NCBI RefSeq assembly: GCF_003501885.1
Contig: NZ_QWFA01000023.1
Coordinates: 1 to 42,896, forward strand
Direction of reading: 5' to 3'
Length of the DNA stretch: 42,896 bases
Source of the DNA: Streptomyces globisporus
GTDB lineage: Bacteria; Actinomycetota; Actinomycetes; Streptomycetales; Streptomycetaceae
Part shown: positions 34,817 to 42,896 of the stretch, piece by piece
Numbering within the stretch: position 1 is the stretch's first letter
Layout: each line of letters starts with the position of its first letter
Translations under genes and position numbers: made by a program
The notes under the pieces: generated by a model
Seen by the model: only the letters and a program-made list of their open reading frames with translations
Databases searched by the model: none
Told to the model about the DNA's origin: nothing

Positions 34817-36817
34817 GTGATCCATACCCTGCTCGTCGCCAACCGGGGCGAGATCGCCTGCCGGATCTTCCGCACCTGCCGCGACCTGGGCATCACCACG
34901 GTCGCCGTGTACTCCGACGCGGACGCCGGCGCCCTGCACGTACGGGAGGCGGACCTCGCCGTACGGCTGCCGGGCGCGGCCCCCGCCGACACCTATCTGC
35001 GCGGCGACCTCGTCGTGGCCGCCGCGCGGGCCGCGGGGGCGGACGCCGTGCACCCCGGCTACGGCTTCCTCTCCGAGAACGCCGCCTTCGCCGCCACCGT
35101 GCAGGACGCGGGGCTCGTGTGGGTGGGCCCGCCGGTGAAGGCGATCGAGCTGATGGCCTCCAAGACCCGGGCCAAGGAGCTGATGGCGGGGGCGGGGGTG
35201 CCGCTGCTGGCCCCGGTGGACCCGGCGACGGCGGGCCCCGCCGACCTGCCGCTGCTGCTGAAGGCGGCGGCGGGCGGTGGTGGACGAGGGATGCGGGTCG
35301 TCCGCGAACTCAACTTCCTGCCAGGTGAGTTGCTGGCGGCCGCCGCCGAGGCCGCCTCCGCCTTCGGGGACGGGGAGGTGTTCGCCGAGCCGTACGTGGA
35401 GCGCGGCCGGCACGTCGAGGTCCAGGTGATGGCGGACGCGCACGGCAGCGTGTGGGCGCTCGGCACCCGGGACTGCTCGCTCCAGCGCCGCCACCAGAAG
35501 GTCATCGAGGAGGCCCCCGCGCCCGCCCTGGACGACGCCCTGCGCGACCGGCTGCACGAGGCGGCCGTGGCCGCCGCCCGGGCGGTCGACTACCGGGGCG
35601 CCGGCACCGTGGAGTTCCTGGTCTCCGCCGAGGGCCGCCCGTACTTCCTGGAGATGAACACCCGCCTCCAGGTCGAACACCCGGTGACGGAAGCCGTGTT
35701 CGGGCTCGACCTCGTCGCCCTCCAACTCCGGGTGGCGGAGGGTGAACCGCTGCCGGCCCCCGAGCCCCCGCAGCCCACCGGCCATGCGGTGGAGGCCCGG
35801 CTCTACGCCGAGGACCCGGCACAGGACTGGCAGCCGCAGACCGGCGCGCTGCTGACCCTGGAACTGCCGGAGGCCCCCGGCCTGCGCCTGGACACCGGAT
35901 ACACCGGCGGCGACACCATCGGCGTGCACTACGACCCGATGATCGCCAAGGTGATCGCCCACGCCCCGACCCGCCCCGAGGCCGTCCGTCTGCTGGCCCG
36001 CGCGCTGGAGCGGGCCCGCATCCACGGCCCGGTCACCAACCGCGACCTGCTCGTACGCTCGCTGCGCCACCCGGACTTCGCGGAGGCCCGCCTGGACACC
36101 GGGTTCTACGACCGGCACCTGGCGGAGCTGACCGGCCCGGGAGCCGGTGACCCCGCCACGGCCGCCCTCGCCGCGACCCTGGCGGAAGCCGTACGGGGTC
36201 CGGAAGCCGTACGTCCCACGCACCCCGGTGGCCCCGCCCCGGCCCGCTTCGGAGCCTGGCGCAACGTGCCCTCGCAGCCCCAGCGCAAGCGCTACCGCAG
36301 CGAACCCGACGGCACGGAACACGAGGTCGCCTACCGCACCCCGCGCACCGCTGTACCGGTACCGCACGAGACCCCCGGCACCCGGGTCCTGACCGCGAAG
36401 CCCGACCACGTGACGCTCGAAGTGAACGGCGTGACACGGCACTTCGCCATCACCACGCACGGCGACCGGGTCCACGTCGACGCCGCCGACGCCTCGTACA
36501 CGTTCACCGCCCTGCCCCGGTTCACCGACCCCGCCACGCACACCGCCCCCGGCTCCCTGCTCGCCCCGATGCCCGGGACCGTCGTCCGCCTCGCTGAGGG
36601 CCTGGCCGCCGGGGCGACCGTCGAGGCCGGGCAGCCGCTGATCTGGCTGGAGGCGATGAAGATGGAACACCGCATCCTCGCGCCCGCCTCCGGCACGCTC
36701 ACCGCCCTGCACGCCGCGCCCGGCCACCAGGTCGAGGTCGGCGCGCTGCTCGCCGTGGTCCAGGAGGACCCGGCCGCCACCCCCGTACCCCTTTCCGTAC
36801 CGGAGGAGACCGCATGA
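34817..36817 (+). CDS. Acyl-CoA carboxylase, biotin carboxylase and carrier (alpha) subunit
   Basis: A 666-residue biotin-dependent subunit. The biotin carboxylase domain starts at once (VIHTLLVANRGEIACRIFRT), with HPGYGFLSENAAFA, the ATP-grasp glycine loop AAAGGGGRGMRVV, the catalytic EMNTRLQVEHPVTE and VEARLYAEDP. A linker domain and the C-terminal biotinyl domain follow; the lysine to be biotinylated is in EAMKMEH about 50 residues before the end. GTG 34817 is chosen: AGGAG is four bases upstream and the sequence starts where family members start; ATG 34805 would add four residues. It forms a complex with the beta subunit just upstream. Confidence 0.95.
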   Translation: MIHTLLVANRGEIACRIFRTCRDLGITTVAVYSDADAGALHVREADLAVRLPGAAPADTYLRGDLVVAAARAAGADAVHPGYGFLSENAAFAATVQDAGLVWVGPPVKAIELMASKTRAKELMAGAGVPLLAPVDPATAGPADLPLLLKAAAGGGGRGMRVVRELNFLPGELLAAAAEAASAFGDGEVFAEPYVERGRHVEVQVMADAHGSVWALGTRDCSLQRRHQKVIEEAPAPALDDALRDRLHEAAVAAARAVDYRGAGTVEFLVSAEGRPYFLEMNTRLQVEHPVTEAVFGLDLVALQLRVAEGEPLPAPEPPQPTGHAVEARLYAEDPAQDWQPQTGALLTLELPEAPGLRLDTGYTGGDTIGVHYDPMIAKVIAHAPTRPEAVRLLARALERARIHGPVTNRDLLVRSLRHPDFAEARLDTGFYDRHLAELTGPGAGDPATAALAATLAEAVRGPEAVRPTHPGGPAPARFGAWRNVPSQPQRKRYRSEPDGTEHEVAYRTPRTAVPVPHETPGTRVLTAKPDHVTLEVNGVTRHFAITTHGDRVHVDAADASYTFTALPRFTDPATHTAPGSLLAPMPGTVVRLAEGLAAGATVEAGQPLIWLEAMKMEHRILAPASGTLTALHAAPGHQVEVGALLAVVQEDPAATPVPLSVPEETA

Positions 36818-37983
36818 GCACCGCACGCACCGCCCTCGAAACCGAAGAGCACCAGGCCCTGCGCGCAGCCGTCGCCGCCCTCGGAAAGCGGTACGGGCGC
36901 GACTACATGACCACCGTGATCCGCGAGGGCGGGCACACCGACGAGCTGTGGGCGGAGGCCGCCAAGCTCGGCTACCTGGGGGTGAACCTCCCCGAGGAGT
37001 ACGGCGGCGGTGGCGGCGGTATGGCCGAACTCTCGATCGTGCTGGAGGAGTTGGGGGCGGCCGGATCGCCGCTCCTGATGATGATCGTGTCGCCCGCGAT
37101 CTGCGGCACGGTCATCGCCCGCTTCGGTACGCAGGAGCAGAAGCGGACATGGCTGCCGGGCCTCGCCGACGGCAGTCTCACCATGGCCTTCGGCATCACC
37201 GAGCCCGACGCCGGATCGAACTCCCACCGCATCACGACCACCGCCCGCCGAGACGGCGACGCCTGGGTCCTCACGGGCCGCAAGGTCTTCGTCTCCGGTG
37301 TCGACATGGCCGACGCCACGCTGATCGTCGGCCGGACCGAGGATGCCCGCTCGGGGAAGCTGAAGCCCTGTCTGTTCATCGTCCCGCGCGAGGCCCCCGG
37401 CTTCGGGCGGAATCAGATCGACATGGAACTCCACGCCCCGGAGAAGCAGTTCGAGCTGGTCCTCGACGACGTACGGCTGCCGGCGGACGCCTTGGTCGGC
37501 GACGAGGACGCGGGCCTGCTCCAGCTCTTCGCCGGGCTCAACCCCGAGCGGATCATGACGGCGGCGTTCGGCATCGGGATGGGCCGTTTCGCTCTGGGGA
37601 GGGCCGTCGAATACGCCCGTACCCGCCAGGTCTGGAAGGACCCCATCGGCGCCCACCAGGCCATCGCCCACCCGCTCGCCACCGCGCACATCGACCTGGA
37701 GCTGTCGCGCCTGATGATGCAGAAGGCGGCCCGGCTGTACGACGAGGGCGACGACATCGGGGCCGGAGAGGCGGCCAACATGGCGAAGTACGCGGCCGGG
37801 GAGGCGTGTGTGAAGGCCGTCGACCAGGCGGTGCACACGCTCGGCGGCAACGGTCTGACGCGGGAGTACGGCCTCGCGTCCCTGATCACCGCGTCACGGG
37901 TGGCCCGGATAGCCCCGGTCAGCCGGGAGATGATCCTGAACTACGTCTCGCACCAGTCGCTGGGCCTGCCGAAGTCGTACTAG
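36814..37983 (+). CDS. Acyl-CoA dehydrogenase
   Basis: A 389-residue FAD-dependent acyl-CoA dehydrogenase. It shows LPEEYGGGGGGMAELSIVLE, the flavin-contact region MAFGITEPDAGSNSHRITT and VLTGRKVFVSG, and the C-terminal AVHTLGGNGLTREYGLASLI. It removes hydrogens at C2-C3 of an acyl-CoA, making the unsaturated substrate for the neighbouring carboxylase. An electron-transfer flavoprotein is needed as acceptor and is not in the window. It overlaps the preceding gene by four bases (ATGA) and ends the first gene block; a 146-base gap follows. Confidence 0.95.
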   Translation: MSTARTALETEEHQALRAAVAALGKRYGRDYMTTVIREGGHTDELWAEAAKLGYLGVNLPEEYGGGGGGMAELSIVLEELGAAGSPLLMMIVSPAICGTVIARFGTQEQKRTWLPGLADGSLTMAFGITEPDAGSNSHRITTTARRDGDAWVLTGRKVFVSGVDMADATLIVGRTEDARSGKLKPCLFIVPREAPGFGRNQIDMELHAPEKQFELVLDDVRLPADALVGDEDAGLLQLFAGLNPERIMTAAFGIGMGRFALGRAVEYARTRQVWKDPIGAHQAIAHPLATAHIDLELSRLMMQKAARLYDEGDDIGAGEAANMAKYAAGEACVKAVDQAVHTLGGNGLTREYGLASLITASRVARIAPVSREMILNYVSHQSLGLPKSY

Positions 37984-38078
37984 TCCCCGTTCTCCTTGAT
38001 CTGGTCCCGTCCGACCCCTCCCCCTGCCTCCCCCACAGGGGTAATTCTGACCCTCCACACTCCACACCCGCACGGCGT

Positions 38079-38105
38079 CCCGCGCCGCCACCCGGGCGGC
38101 GCGGG
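38079..38105 (+). promoter_or_regulatory. Hairpin in the gap before the acyl-CoA ligase gene
   Basis: CCCGCGCCGCC (38079-38089) and GGCGGCGCGGG (38095-38105) form a perfect 11-bp stem with a five-base loop, ending 24 bases before the ligase ATG. Without a U-run it may act as partial terminator after the dehydrogenase gene or as an mRNA processing or stability element. The rest of the gap is C-rich and shows no clear promoter. Confidence 0.5.
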
Positions 38106-38129
38106 CGACCGCGACGACAGGGGACCGCC

Positions 38130-39722
38130 ATGGTGTTCCGCAGCGAGTACGCAGACGTAACGGCCCTCGACACACCCATCCACGACGCGGTTCTCGGCGG
38201 GGCCGCCGGGTTCGGTGACACCGTCGCCCTGATCGACGGGACGAACGGCATGTCCCTCACGTACGCCCAACTCGACGGCTTCCACCGGCGGATCGCCGCC
38301 GCGCTCGCCGAGGCGGGGCTCAGGAAGGGCGACGTCCTCGCCCTGCACAGCCCGAACACCATCGCCTACCCCGCCGTCTTCTACGGGGCCACCCGGGCCG
38401 GAGCCTCGGTCACCACGGTCCACCCGCTGGCCACGCCCGAGGAGTTCGCCAAGCAGCTCGCGGACAGCGGGGCGAAGTGGATCGTCACGGTCTCCCCGCT
38501 CCTGGCCACCGCTCGCCGCGCGGCCGAACTGACGGGCGGGGTGCGGGAGATCTACGTCTGCGACCAGGCGGAGGGTCACACCTCCATCCTGGACATGCTG
38601 TCCTCCGCGGCCCCCGAACCGGAGGTCGCGATCGACCCCGGCGAGGACGTGGCGGCCCTCCCGTACAGCTCCGGCACGACGGGCACGCCCAAGGGCGTGA
38701 TGCTCACGCACCGGTCGATCGCGACCAACCTGGAGCAGCTGCGACCGTTCATCCCCATGGGCGAGGGCGACCGCATCCTGGCGGTCCTCCCCTTCTTCCA
38801 CATCTACGGCCTCACGGCGCTGATGAACGTGCCCCTGCGCTGCGGCTCGACGGTCGTCGTGCTGCCCCGCTTCGATCTGGCGCAGTTCCTGGAGGCCATC
38901 CAGACGCACCGCATCTCGGGGCTGTACGTGGCTCCGCCGATCGTGCTGGCGCTGGCGAAGCACCCGCTGGTGGGGGAGTACGACCTGTCGTCGCTCCAGT
39001 ACATCGTCAGCGCGGCCGCCCCGCTGGACGCCGAGCTGGCGGAGGCGTGTTCGGCCCGGCTGGGGGTGCCGCCGGTGCGGCAGGCGTACGGGATGACGGA
39101 GCTGTCGCCCGGTACGCACGTGGTGCCGCTCTCCGTCGAGCAGCCCCCGCCGGGCACGGTCGGCAAGCTGCTGCCGGGCACCGAGATGCGGATCGTGTCG
39201 CTGGAGGACCCGGCGAAGGACGCGGAGCCGGGGGCGGACGGCGAGATCCTGATCCGGGGCCCGCAGGTGATGAAGGGCTACCTGGGCCGCGCGGACGCCA
39301 CGGCCGCGATGATCGACGAGGACGGCTGGGTGCACACGGGCGATGTCGGCCGGGTGGACGAGGACGGCTGGCTGTACGTCGTCGACCGGGTGAAGGAGCT
39401 GATCAAGTACAAGGGCTACCAGGTGGCCCCCGCCGAGCTGGAGGCGCTGCTCCTCACCCACGAGGAGGTCGCGGACGCGGCGGTGATCGGGGTGTACGAC
39501 GCGGAGGGCAACGAGGTCCCGAAGGCGTTCCTGGTCCGGGGACCGGGGGCGGGCGGGCTGACGACGGAGGACGTCATGGCGTACGTCGCCGAGCGCGTCT
39601 CCCCGTACAAGAAGGTGCGCCGGGCCGAGTTCATCGAGGCGGTGCCCCGGGCAGCCTCCGGCAAGATCCTCCGGCGCGAGCTGCGCGACCGCGAGAAGAC
39701 GGAGAGGACCGACGAGAAGTGA
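38130..39722 (+). CDS. AMP-dependent acyl-CoA synthetase (4-coumarate-CoA ligase-like)
   Basis: A 530-residue ANL-superfamily ligase. The ATP-binding motif is YSSGTTGTPKGVMLTH; further motifs are QAYGMTELSPG, GWVHTGDVGRVDEDGWLYVV, RVKELIKYKGYQVAPAELEA, and near the end the catalytic lysine of ASGKILRRELRDR. The sequence resembles plant and Streptomyces 4-coumarate-CoA ligases, but these groups also accept medium-chain and branched acids. In this locus it probably activates the acid that is then oxidised and carboxylated. The ATG follows GGGGA by six bases. Its stop overlaps the hydratase gene by four bases (GTGA). Confidence 0.94.
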   Translation: MVFRSEYADVTALDTPIHDAVLGGAAGFGDTVALIDGTNGMSLTYAQLDGFHRRIAAALAEAGLRKGDVLALHSPNTIAYPAVFYGATRAGASVTTVHPLATPEEFAKQLADSGAKWIVTVSPLLATARRAAELTGGVREIYVCDQAEGHTSILDMLSSAAPEPEVAIDPGEDVAALPYSSGTTGTPKGVMLTHRSIATNLEQLRPFIPMGEGDRILAVLPFFHIYGLTALMNVPLRCGSTVVVLPRFDLAQFLEAIQTHRISGLYVAPPIVLALAKHPLVGEYDLSSLQYIVSAAAPLDAELAEACSARLGVPPVRQAYGMTELSPGTHVVPLSVEQPPPGTVGKLLPGTEMRIVSLEDPAKDAEPGADGEILIRGPQVMKGYLGRADATAAMIDEDGWVHTGDVGRVDEDGWLYVVDRVKELIKYKGYQVAPAELEALLLTHEEVADAAVIGVYDAEGNEVPKAFLVRGPGAGGLTTEDVMAYVAERVSPYKKVRRAEFIEAVPRAASGKILRRELRDREKTERTDEK

Positions 39723-40453
39723 CCCTGATCGCCACATCCCGGGACCGGGGCATCGCGACCCTGACGCTGGACTCCCCGGCCAACCGCAACGCGCTGTCGG
39801 CGCAGCTGGTGGCGGAGTTGCGCGACGCCCTGGCGGACTGTGCGGGCGACGACACCGTACGGGCGGTGATGCTGGCCCACACGGGGTCGACGTTCTGCGC
39901 CGGGGCGGATCTGAAGGCTCCGCCGGACCCGGAGGCGTTCGTGGGCCTGATGCGGGAGATCGTGGGGCTGCCGAAGCCGGTGGTGGCCCGGGTGACCGGG
40001 CATGTCCGGGCGGGCGGCCTGGGGCTGTTGGCGGCGTGCGACATCGCGGTGGCGGGCGAGGGATCGTCCTTCGCCCTCACCGAGTCCCGCCTGGGCCTGG
40101 CCCCGGCGGTCATCTCCCTCACGCTGCTCCCGCGGGTGGACCGCACGGCGGCGAACCGCTACTACCTCACCGGCGAGCGGTTCGACGCGGCGGAGGCGGC
40201 GAGGATCTCGCTGGTCACGCTGGCCGCCGAGGACGTGGACAAAGCCCTCGTACCGGTCCTGGACGGTCTGCGCCGGGCCTCGCCCCAGGGGCTGGCCGCA
40301 TCGAAGGAGCTGGTCACGGCTACGGTGCTGAGGAGCTTCGACCAGTACGCCGAAGACCTCATCGCCCGATCCGCCGCGTTGTTCGCCTCCGACGAGGCGA
40401 GGGAGGGGATGACGGCCTTCCTCGAACGACGGGACCCGGCATGGGTGCGGTGA
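39719..40453 (+). CDS. Enoyl-CoA hydratase/isomerase family protein
   Basis: A 244-residue crotonase-fold protein. The CoA-binding and oxyanion regions are FCAGADLK and RVTGHVRAGGLGLLAACD. The first catalytic Glu of hydratases (usually GGGxELA) is replaced in GGLGLLA, while the second region has LTESRLGLAPAVIS with Glu in place. Thus classic hydratase action is uncertain; it could be a methylglutaconyl/isohexenylglutaconyl-CoA hydratase-like enzyme, an isomerase or a lyase. Location behind carboxylase, dehydrogenase and ligase genes fits hydration of the carboxylated product. GTG start in four-base overlap with the ligase stop. Confidence 0.92.
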   Translation: MTLIATSRDRGIATLTLDSPANRNALSAQLVAELRDALADCAGDDTVRAVMLAHTGSTFCAGADLKAPPDPEAFVGLMREIVGLPKPVVARVTGHVRAGGLGLLAACDIAVAGEGSSFALTESRLGLAPAVISLTLLPRVDRTAANRYYLTGERFDAAEAARISLVTLAAEDVDKALVPVLDGLRRASPQGLAASKELVTATVLRSFDQYAEDLIARSAALFASDEAREGMTAFLERRDPAWVR

Positions 40454-41049
40454 CCTCTTCCTCCTCTGCTTCGCGGGCCGCTCACGCGCCCAAGCAGGAC
40501 CGCAGCCGGGCGACGCGGCGACGGCTCCTGGAGGCGGCGGTGGCCTGCCTGGCCGAACACGGCTGGGCGGGCTCCACCGTCTCCGTCGTCGCCGAACGGG
40601 CCGGCGTCTCGCGCGGCGCGGCCCAGCACCACTTCCCGACCCGCGAGGACCTGTTCACCGGCGCGGTGGAGTACGTCGCCGAGGAACGCTCCGCCGCCCT
40701 GCGCGCGCTCCCCGTCCAGGGCCGCGCCGAGGTGGTCGCGGCCCTGGTCGACCTCTACACGGGCCCGCTGTTCCGGGCGGCGCTCCAGCTCTGTGTGGCC
40801 GCCTCCAACGAGGCCCAGCTCCGCCCGCGGGTCACGGAACTGGAGGCGCGGGTGGGCCGCGAGACGCACCGCATCGCGGTGGAACTCCTCGGTGCGGACG
40901 AGTCCCGCCCCGGCACCCGGGAGACGGTCCAGGGCCTCCTGGACATGGCCCGCGGCCTCGGCCTCGCCAACCTCCTCACCGACGACACGGCCCGCCGGGA
41001 GCGGGTGGTGGCGCAGTGGGCGGCGCTGGTGGAGGAGGGGCTGGGCTGA
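40441..41049 (+). CDS. TetR family regulator of the catabolic locus
   Basis: A 202-residue TetR-type repressor. HTH at about residues 20-65: RATRRRLLEAAVACLAEHGW and STVSVVAERAGVSRGAAQHH with the family ending GAAQHHF. The ligand domain is of the usual size. The ATG 40441 overlaps the hydratase end by 13 bases; GTG 40450, giving a GTGA overlap like other genes of this operon, is equally possible and would shorten the protein by three residues. As last gene of the locus it most likely senses an acyl-CoA intermediate and binds the palindrome at 30590-30601. That is inference. Confidence 0.92.
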   Translation: MGAVTSSSSASRAAHAPKQDRSRATRRRLLEAAVACLAEHGWAGSTVSVVAERAGVSRGAAQHHFPTREDLFTGAVEYVAEERSAALRALPVQGRAEVVAALVDLYTGPLFRAALQLCVAASNEAQLRPRVTELEARVGRETHRIAVELLGADESRPGTRETVQGLLDMARGLGLANLLTDDTARRERVVAQWAALVEEGLG

Positions 41050-41091
41050 CCCTTCGCGGGGGCCTTTCAGACCACCCGGCCGCCGCGCCGG

Positions 41092-41493
41092 TCAGTCGCC
41101 GGCCGGGACGGGCGTCCCCTGGTGGTAGTACATCCGCCAGGCAGTCTCCCCGTCCCGCCTGCGCCACAGCGAACTGCGGCGGGCCCGGCGGCCGTCGATG
41201 ACGGTCTCGTACGTGAGGTGCACGATCCCGGGGGCCAGGAGGACCCCGCCCATCCCGGACGTCTCGAACCGAGGCCCGCCCCCGCTTTCGTCACCCCCGC
41301 CCTCCAGCTCGGGGAGAGCGGCGAGCATCTCGTCGTACGTCCACCGCCGCCCCGAGGCCCCGACCTCGACGAACTCCGGGTCGAGGAGGCGCGCGGCGAG
41401 CGACCGCGAGGCACGCACCGTGGGGTCCAGCAGCTGGAGCTCGGCGTCGATGGCCGCGTTCACGTCGGCAGTTTCCTGGCTGATCGGGCTCAT
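41092..41493 (-). CDS. NTF2-like (DUF4440) family protein
   Basis: A 133-residue cone-shaped NTF2-like protein: ADVNAAIDAELQLLDPTVRA, LDPEFVEVGASGRRWTYDEM, and IVHLTYETVIDGRRARRSSL with WRRRDGETAWRMYYHQGTPV at the end match the DUF4440 pattern. Members are small binding proteins or enzymes without a common reaction. ATG 41493 (MSPISQET) is preferred to an upstream ATG. It is convergent with the tetR gene; the 42-base gap has only a weak CCCGGCCG/CGGCCGGG dyad. Confidence 0.85.
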   Translation of the reverse strand: MSPISQETADVNAAIDAELQLLDPTVRASRSLAARLLDPEFVEVGASGRRWTYDEMLAALPELEGGGDESGGGPRFETSGMGGVLLAPGIVHLTYETVIDGRRARRSSLWRRRDGETAWRMYYHQGTPVPAGD

Positions 41494-41629
41494 CGGGTCA
41501 TGATCGCCGAAGGGGCCCGGGCCGCGCACGCCCCTGGGCTCCGGGGCCGGCCTTCCCTGCGCGTTGAGTGTCCGGAGCTCGGGCCCCGGCTCTCAGGTCT
41601 CGGGAGGGTGCCGCCTCGGGTGCGTGAAC

Positions 41630-42868
41630 TCAGGGAGTGTTACGCCCCTGCGTCGCGCTGCCGTCGTACACGTTCTCCGGCGTGGCGATCCGTGTCACCG
41701 CACGGGCGAGCAGCGTGGACGGCTCCTGGCCCCCGCTGAGCGAGTCCGTGTTGATGATGATGACCAGGGTGGCCTTCTGTGCGGGCAGGTAGACGGTGAC
41801 GGTCTCGTACCCCGGCAGGGACCCGTTGTGCCCGATCCAGCCGCCGGTCTCGAAGATGCCGAGGCCGTAGCCGAGCCCCGGGAATCCGGTCGGCCGGGTC
41901 GTGAGCCGCTGCGCCTGGGTCCTGGGGCTCAGCAGTTCCCCCGTGGCGACGACCTTGGCCCAGCGGCGCAGGTCGTGCAGGTCGGAGATCATCGCACCGG
42001 CGGCCCAGGCCCAGCTGGGGTTCCAGTCCGTGGAGTCCTCGGTCTCGCCGCTGAGCGTCTGGTCGGTGTAGCCGTGGGCGTGCGGCTCGGGGAACTCGGC
42101 CCCGGTCGGGAAGAGCGTGTTGTGCAGCCCGGCGGGGCGGAGCACCCGTTCGTGGATGACGCGGTCGAGGCGCTGACCGGTGACCTTCTCGATCACCAGA
42201 CCGAGCAGGACGAGGTTGGAGTTGGAGTACTGGAACTGCGCGTCCGGCTTGAAGGTGTTCTTGTGCTTCATGCCGTACGCGAGCACTTCTCGCGGGGTGA
42301 AGGAGCGGTACGGGTCGCTCAGCAGGTCGTTCACGAACCCCGCGTCGGCGGTGTACGGGAACAGACCACTGCGCATCCCGGCGAGCTGGCGCAACGTGAT
42401 CCGGTCGCCGTTGCGCACGCCGGAGACGTAGCGGGAGATCGGGTCGTCCAGCTTGACGAGCTTGTCGTCGACGAGTTGGAGCAGCGCGGTGACGGTGAAC
42501 GTCTTGGTCTCGCTGCCGATCCGGATCCGGGTGTCGGCCGGCATCGGCTCGCGGGTGACCGTGTCGGCGACGCCGCTCGTGTGGACGTAACTCCCCTTCC
42601 CCGGCATCCACAGCCCGACGACGGCGCCGGGGATCCCGGCCTGCTCGCGGACGTCGTCGATGGTCCGGTCCAGCTCGGCGGTCAGCGCGGGATCGAGGCG
42701 GCCCGGCGGGCAGTCGTCCCCGCCGTTCTCTCCGTGCGCGTGCCGGCTGTGCTGGTCGAAGCCCGCGGCGTGTACCGCAGGGGCGGGTGCCACGGCCATC
42801 GGGGCCAGGACGGACGCCGCGAGCAGCGTCGCGGCGAGGAGGCGTCGGGTGGGGGAGCGGCGTCGCAT
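41630..42868 (-). CDS. Secreted serine hydrolase (beta-lactamase/D-Ala-D-Ala carboxypeptidase fold)
   Basis: A 412-residue class C beta-lactamase-like hydrolase. A signal peptide is clear (basic RRRSPTRR, hydrophobic LLAATLLAASVLAPMAV, likely cut at VHA-AG near residue 35). Catalytic motifs: Ser119-x-x-Lys122 in GSETK, Tyr214-Ser-Asn216 in QYSNSN, and His347-Asn-Gly349 in the KTG-equivalent position (IGHNGSLPG). Such proteins act outside the cell as D-alanyl-D-alanine carboxypeptidases, esterases or D-amino-acid peptidases; beta-lactamase action is less likely. It appears to stand alone, with GGAAAGG before its ATG. The 100 bases after its stop (41530-41629) show no strong hairpin. Confidence 0.93.
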   Translation of the reverse strand: MRRRSPTRRLLAATLLAASVLAPMAVAPAPAVHAAGFDQHSRHAHGENGGDDCPPGRLDPALTAELDRTIDDVREQAGIPGAVVGLWMPGKGSYVHTSGVADTVTREPMPADTRIRIGSETKTFTVTALLQLVDDKLVKLDDPISRYVSGVRNGDRITLRQLAGMRSGLFPYTADAGFVNDLLSDPYRSFTPREVLAYGMKHKNTFKPDAQFQYSNSNLVLLGLVIEKVTGQRLDRVIHERVLRPAGLHNTLFPTGAEFPEPHAHGYTDQTLSGETEDSTDWNPSWAWAAGAMISDLHDLRRWAKVVATGELLSPRTQAQRLTTRPTGFPGLGYGLGIFETGGWIGHNGSLPGYETVTVYLPAQKATLVIIINTDSLSGGQEPSTLLARAVTRIATPENVYDGSATQGRNTP

Positions 42869-42896
42869 GGCGGCAGGCCTTTCCAGGCGGGGGAGG

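Noticed and set aside
41075-41107. CCCGGCCG/CGGCCGGG dyad between tetR and the NTF2-like gene as terminator
   Set aside because: Loop is long, stem short, and half of it lies inside the NTF2-like coding sequence.

Overview
The window is about 43 kb of very GC-rich DNA with dense, mostly overlapping genes, GTG and TTG starts, TAGGGT-type -10 boxes beside apparently leaderless starts, a conservon (roadblock/DUF742/GTPase/P450 cluster), a SARP regulator and a TTA codon. Together these indicate the chromosome of a Streptomyces or a very close relative. I see no rRNA, tRNA, CRISPR array, insertion sequence or integration site. Species cannot be set from the sequence alone; the lanthipeptide pair recalls the roseocin type described from Streptomyces roseosporus, but that is from memory and was not checked.

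Left part (1-19948): the end of a membrane-anchored protein; a TetR-controlled DrrAB-type ABC exporter with a strong palindromic operator; a GNAT acetyltransferase; a divergent MarR regulator/isochorismatase-like hydrolase pair whose promoter lies between two similar operators; a methyltransferase; a decayed Uma2-type nuclease gene; serC; a complete six-gene conservon (cvnA-B-C-D plus two cytochromes P450, one without the ExxR motif); a fused FAD/Fe-S oxidoreductase; a divergent LysR regulator/EamA exporter pair; then small or broken genes (31-codon ORF, ribbon-helix-helix protein, frameshifted Nudix gene).

Centre (19949-30400): a class II lanthipeptide cluster. Two different precursors with related mersacidin-type leaders are followed by one LanM synthetase, a short HlyD-like membrane protein, a C39-peptidase ABC transporter (LanT), a small membrane protein, and an ABC-2 pair probably for self-protection. 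A convergent SARP activator, containing a TTA codon and translationally coupled to a 48-codon ORF, ends the cluster. Hairpins between genes may set the ratio of precursor to enzyme. Likely flow: SARP (gated by bldA) turns on the cluster, LanM modifies both precursors, LanT cuts the leaders and exports, the ABC-2 pair protects the producer.

Right part (30590-42868): an acyl-CoA catabolic locus (TIGR03084 protein, AtuA-like protein, biotin-dependent carboxylase beta and alpha subunits, acyl-CoA dehydrogenase, acyl-CoA ligase, enoyl-CoA hydratase, TetR regulator) with a palindrome over the first promoter, then an NTF2-like protein and a secreted beta-lactamase-fold serine hydrolase on the other strand.
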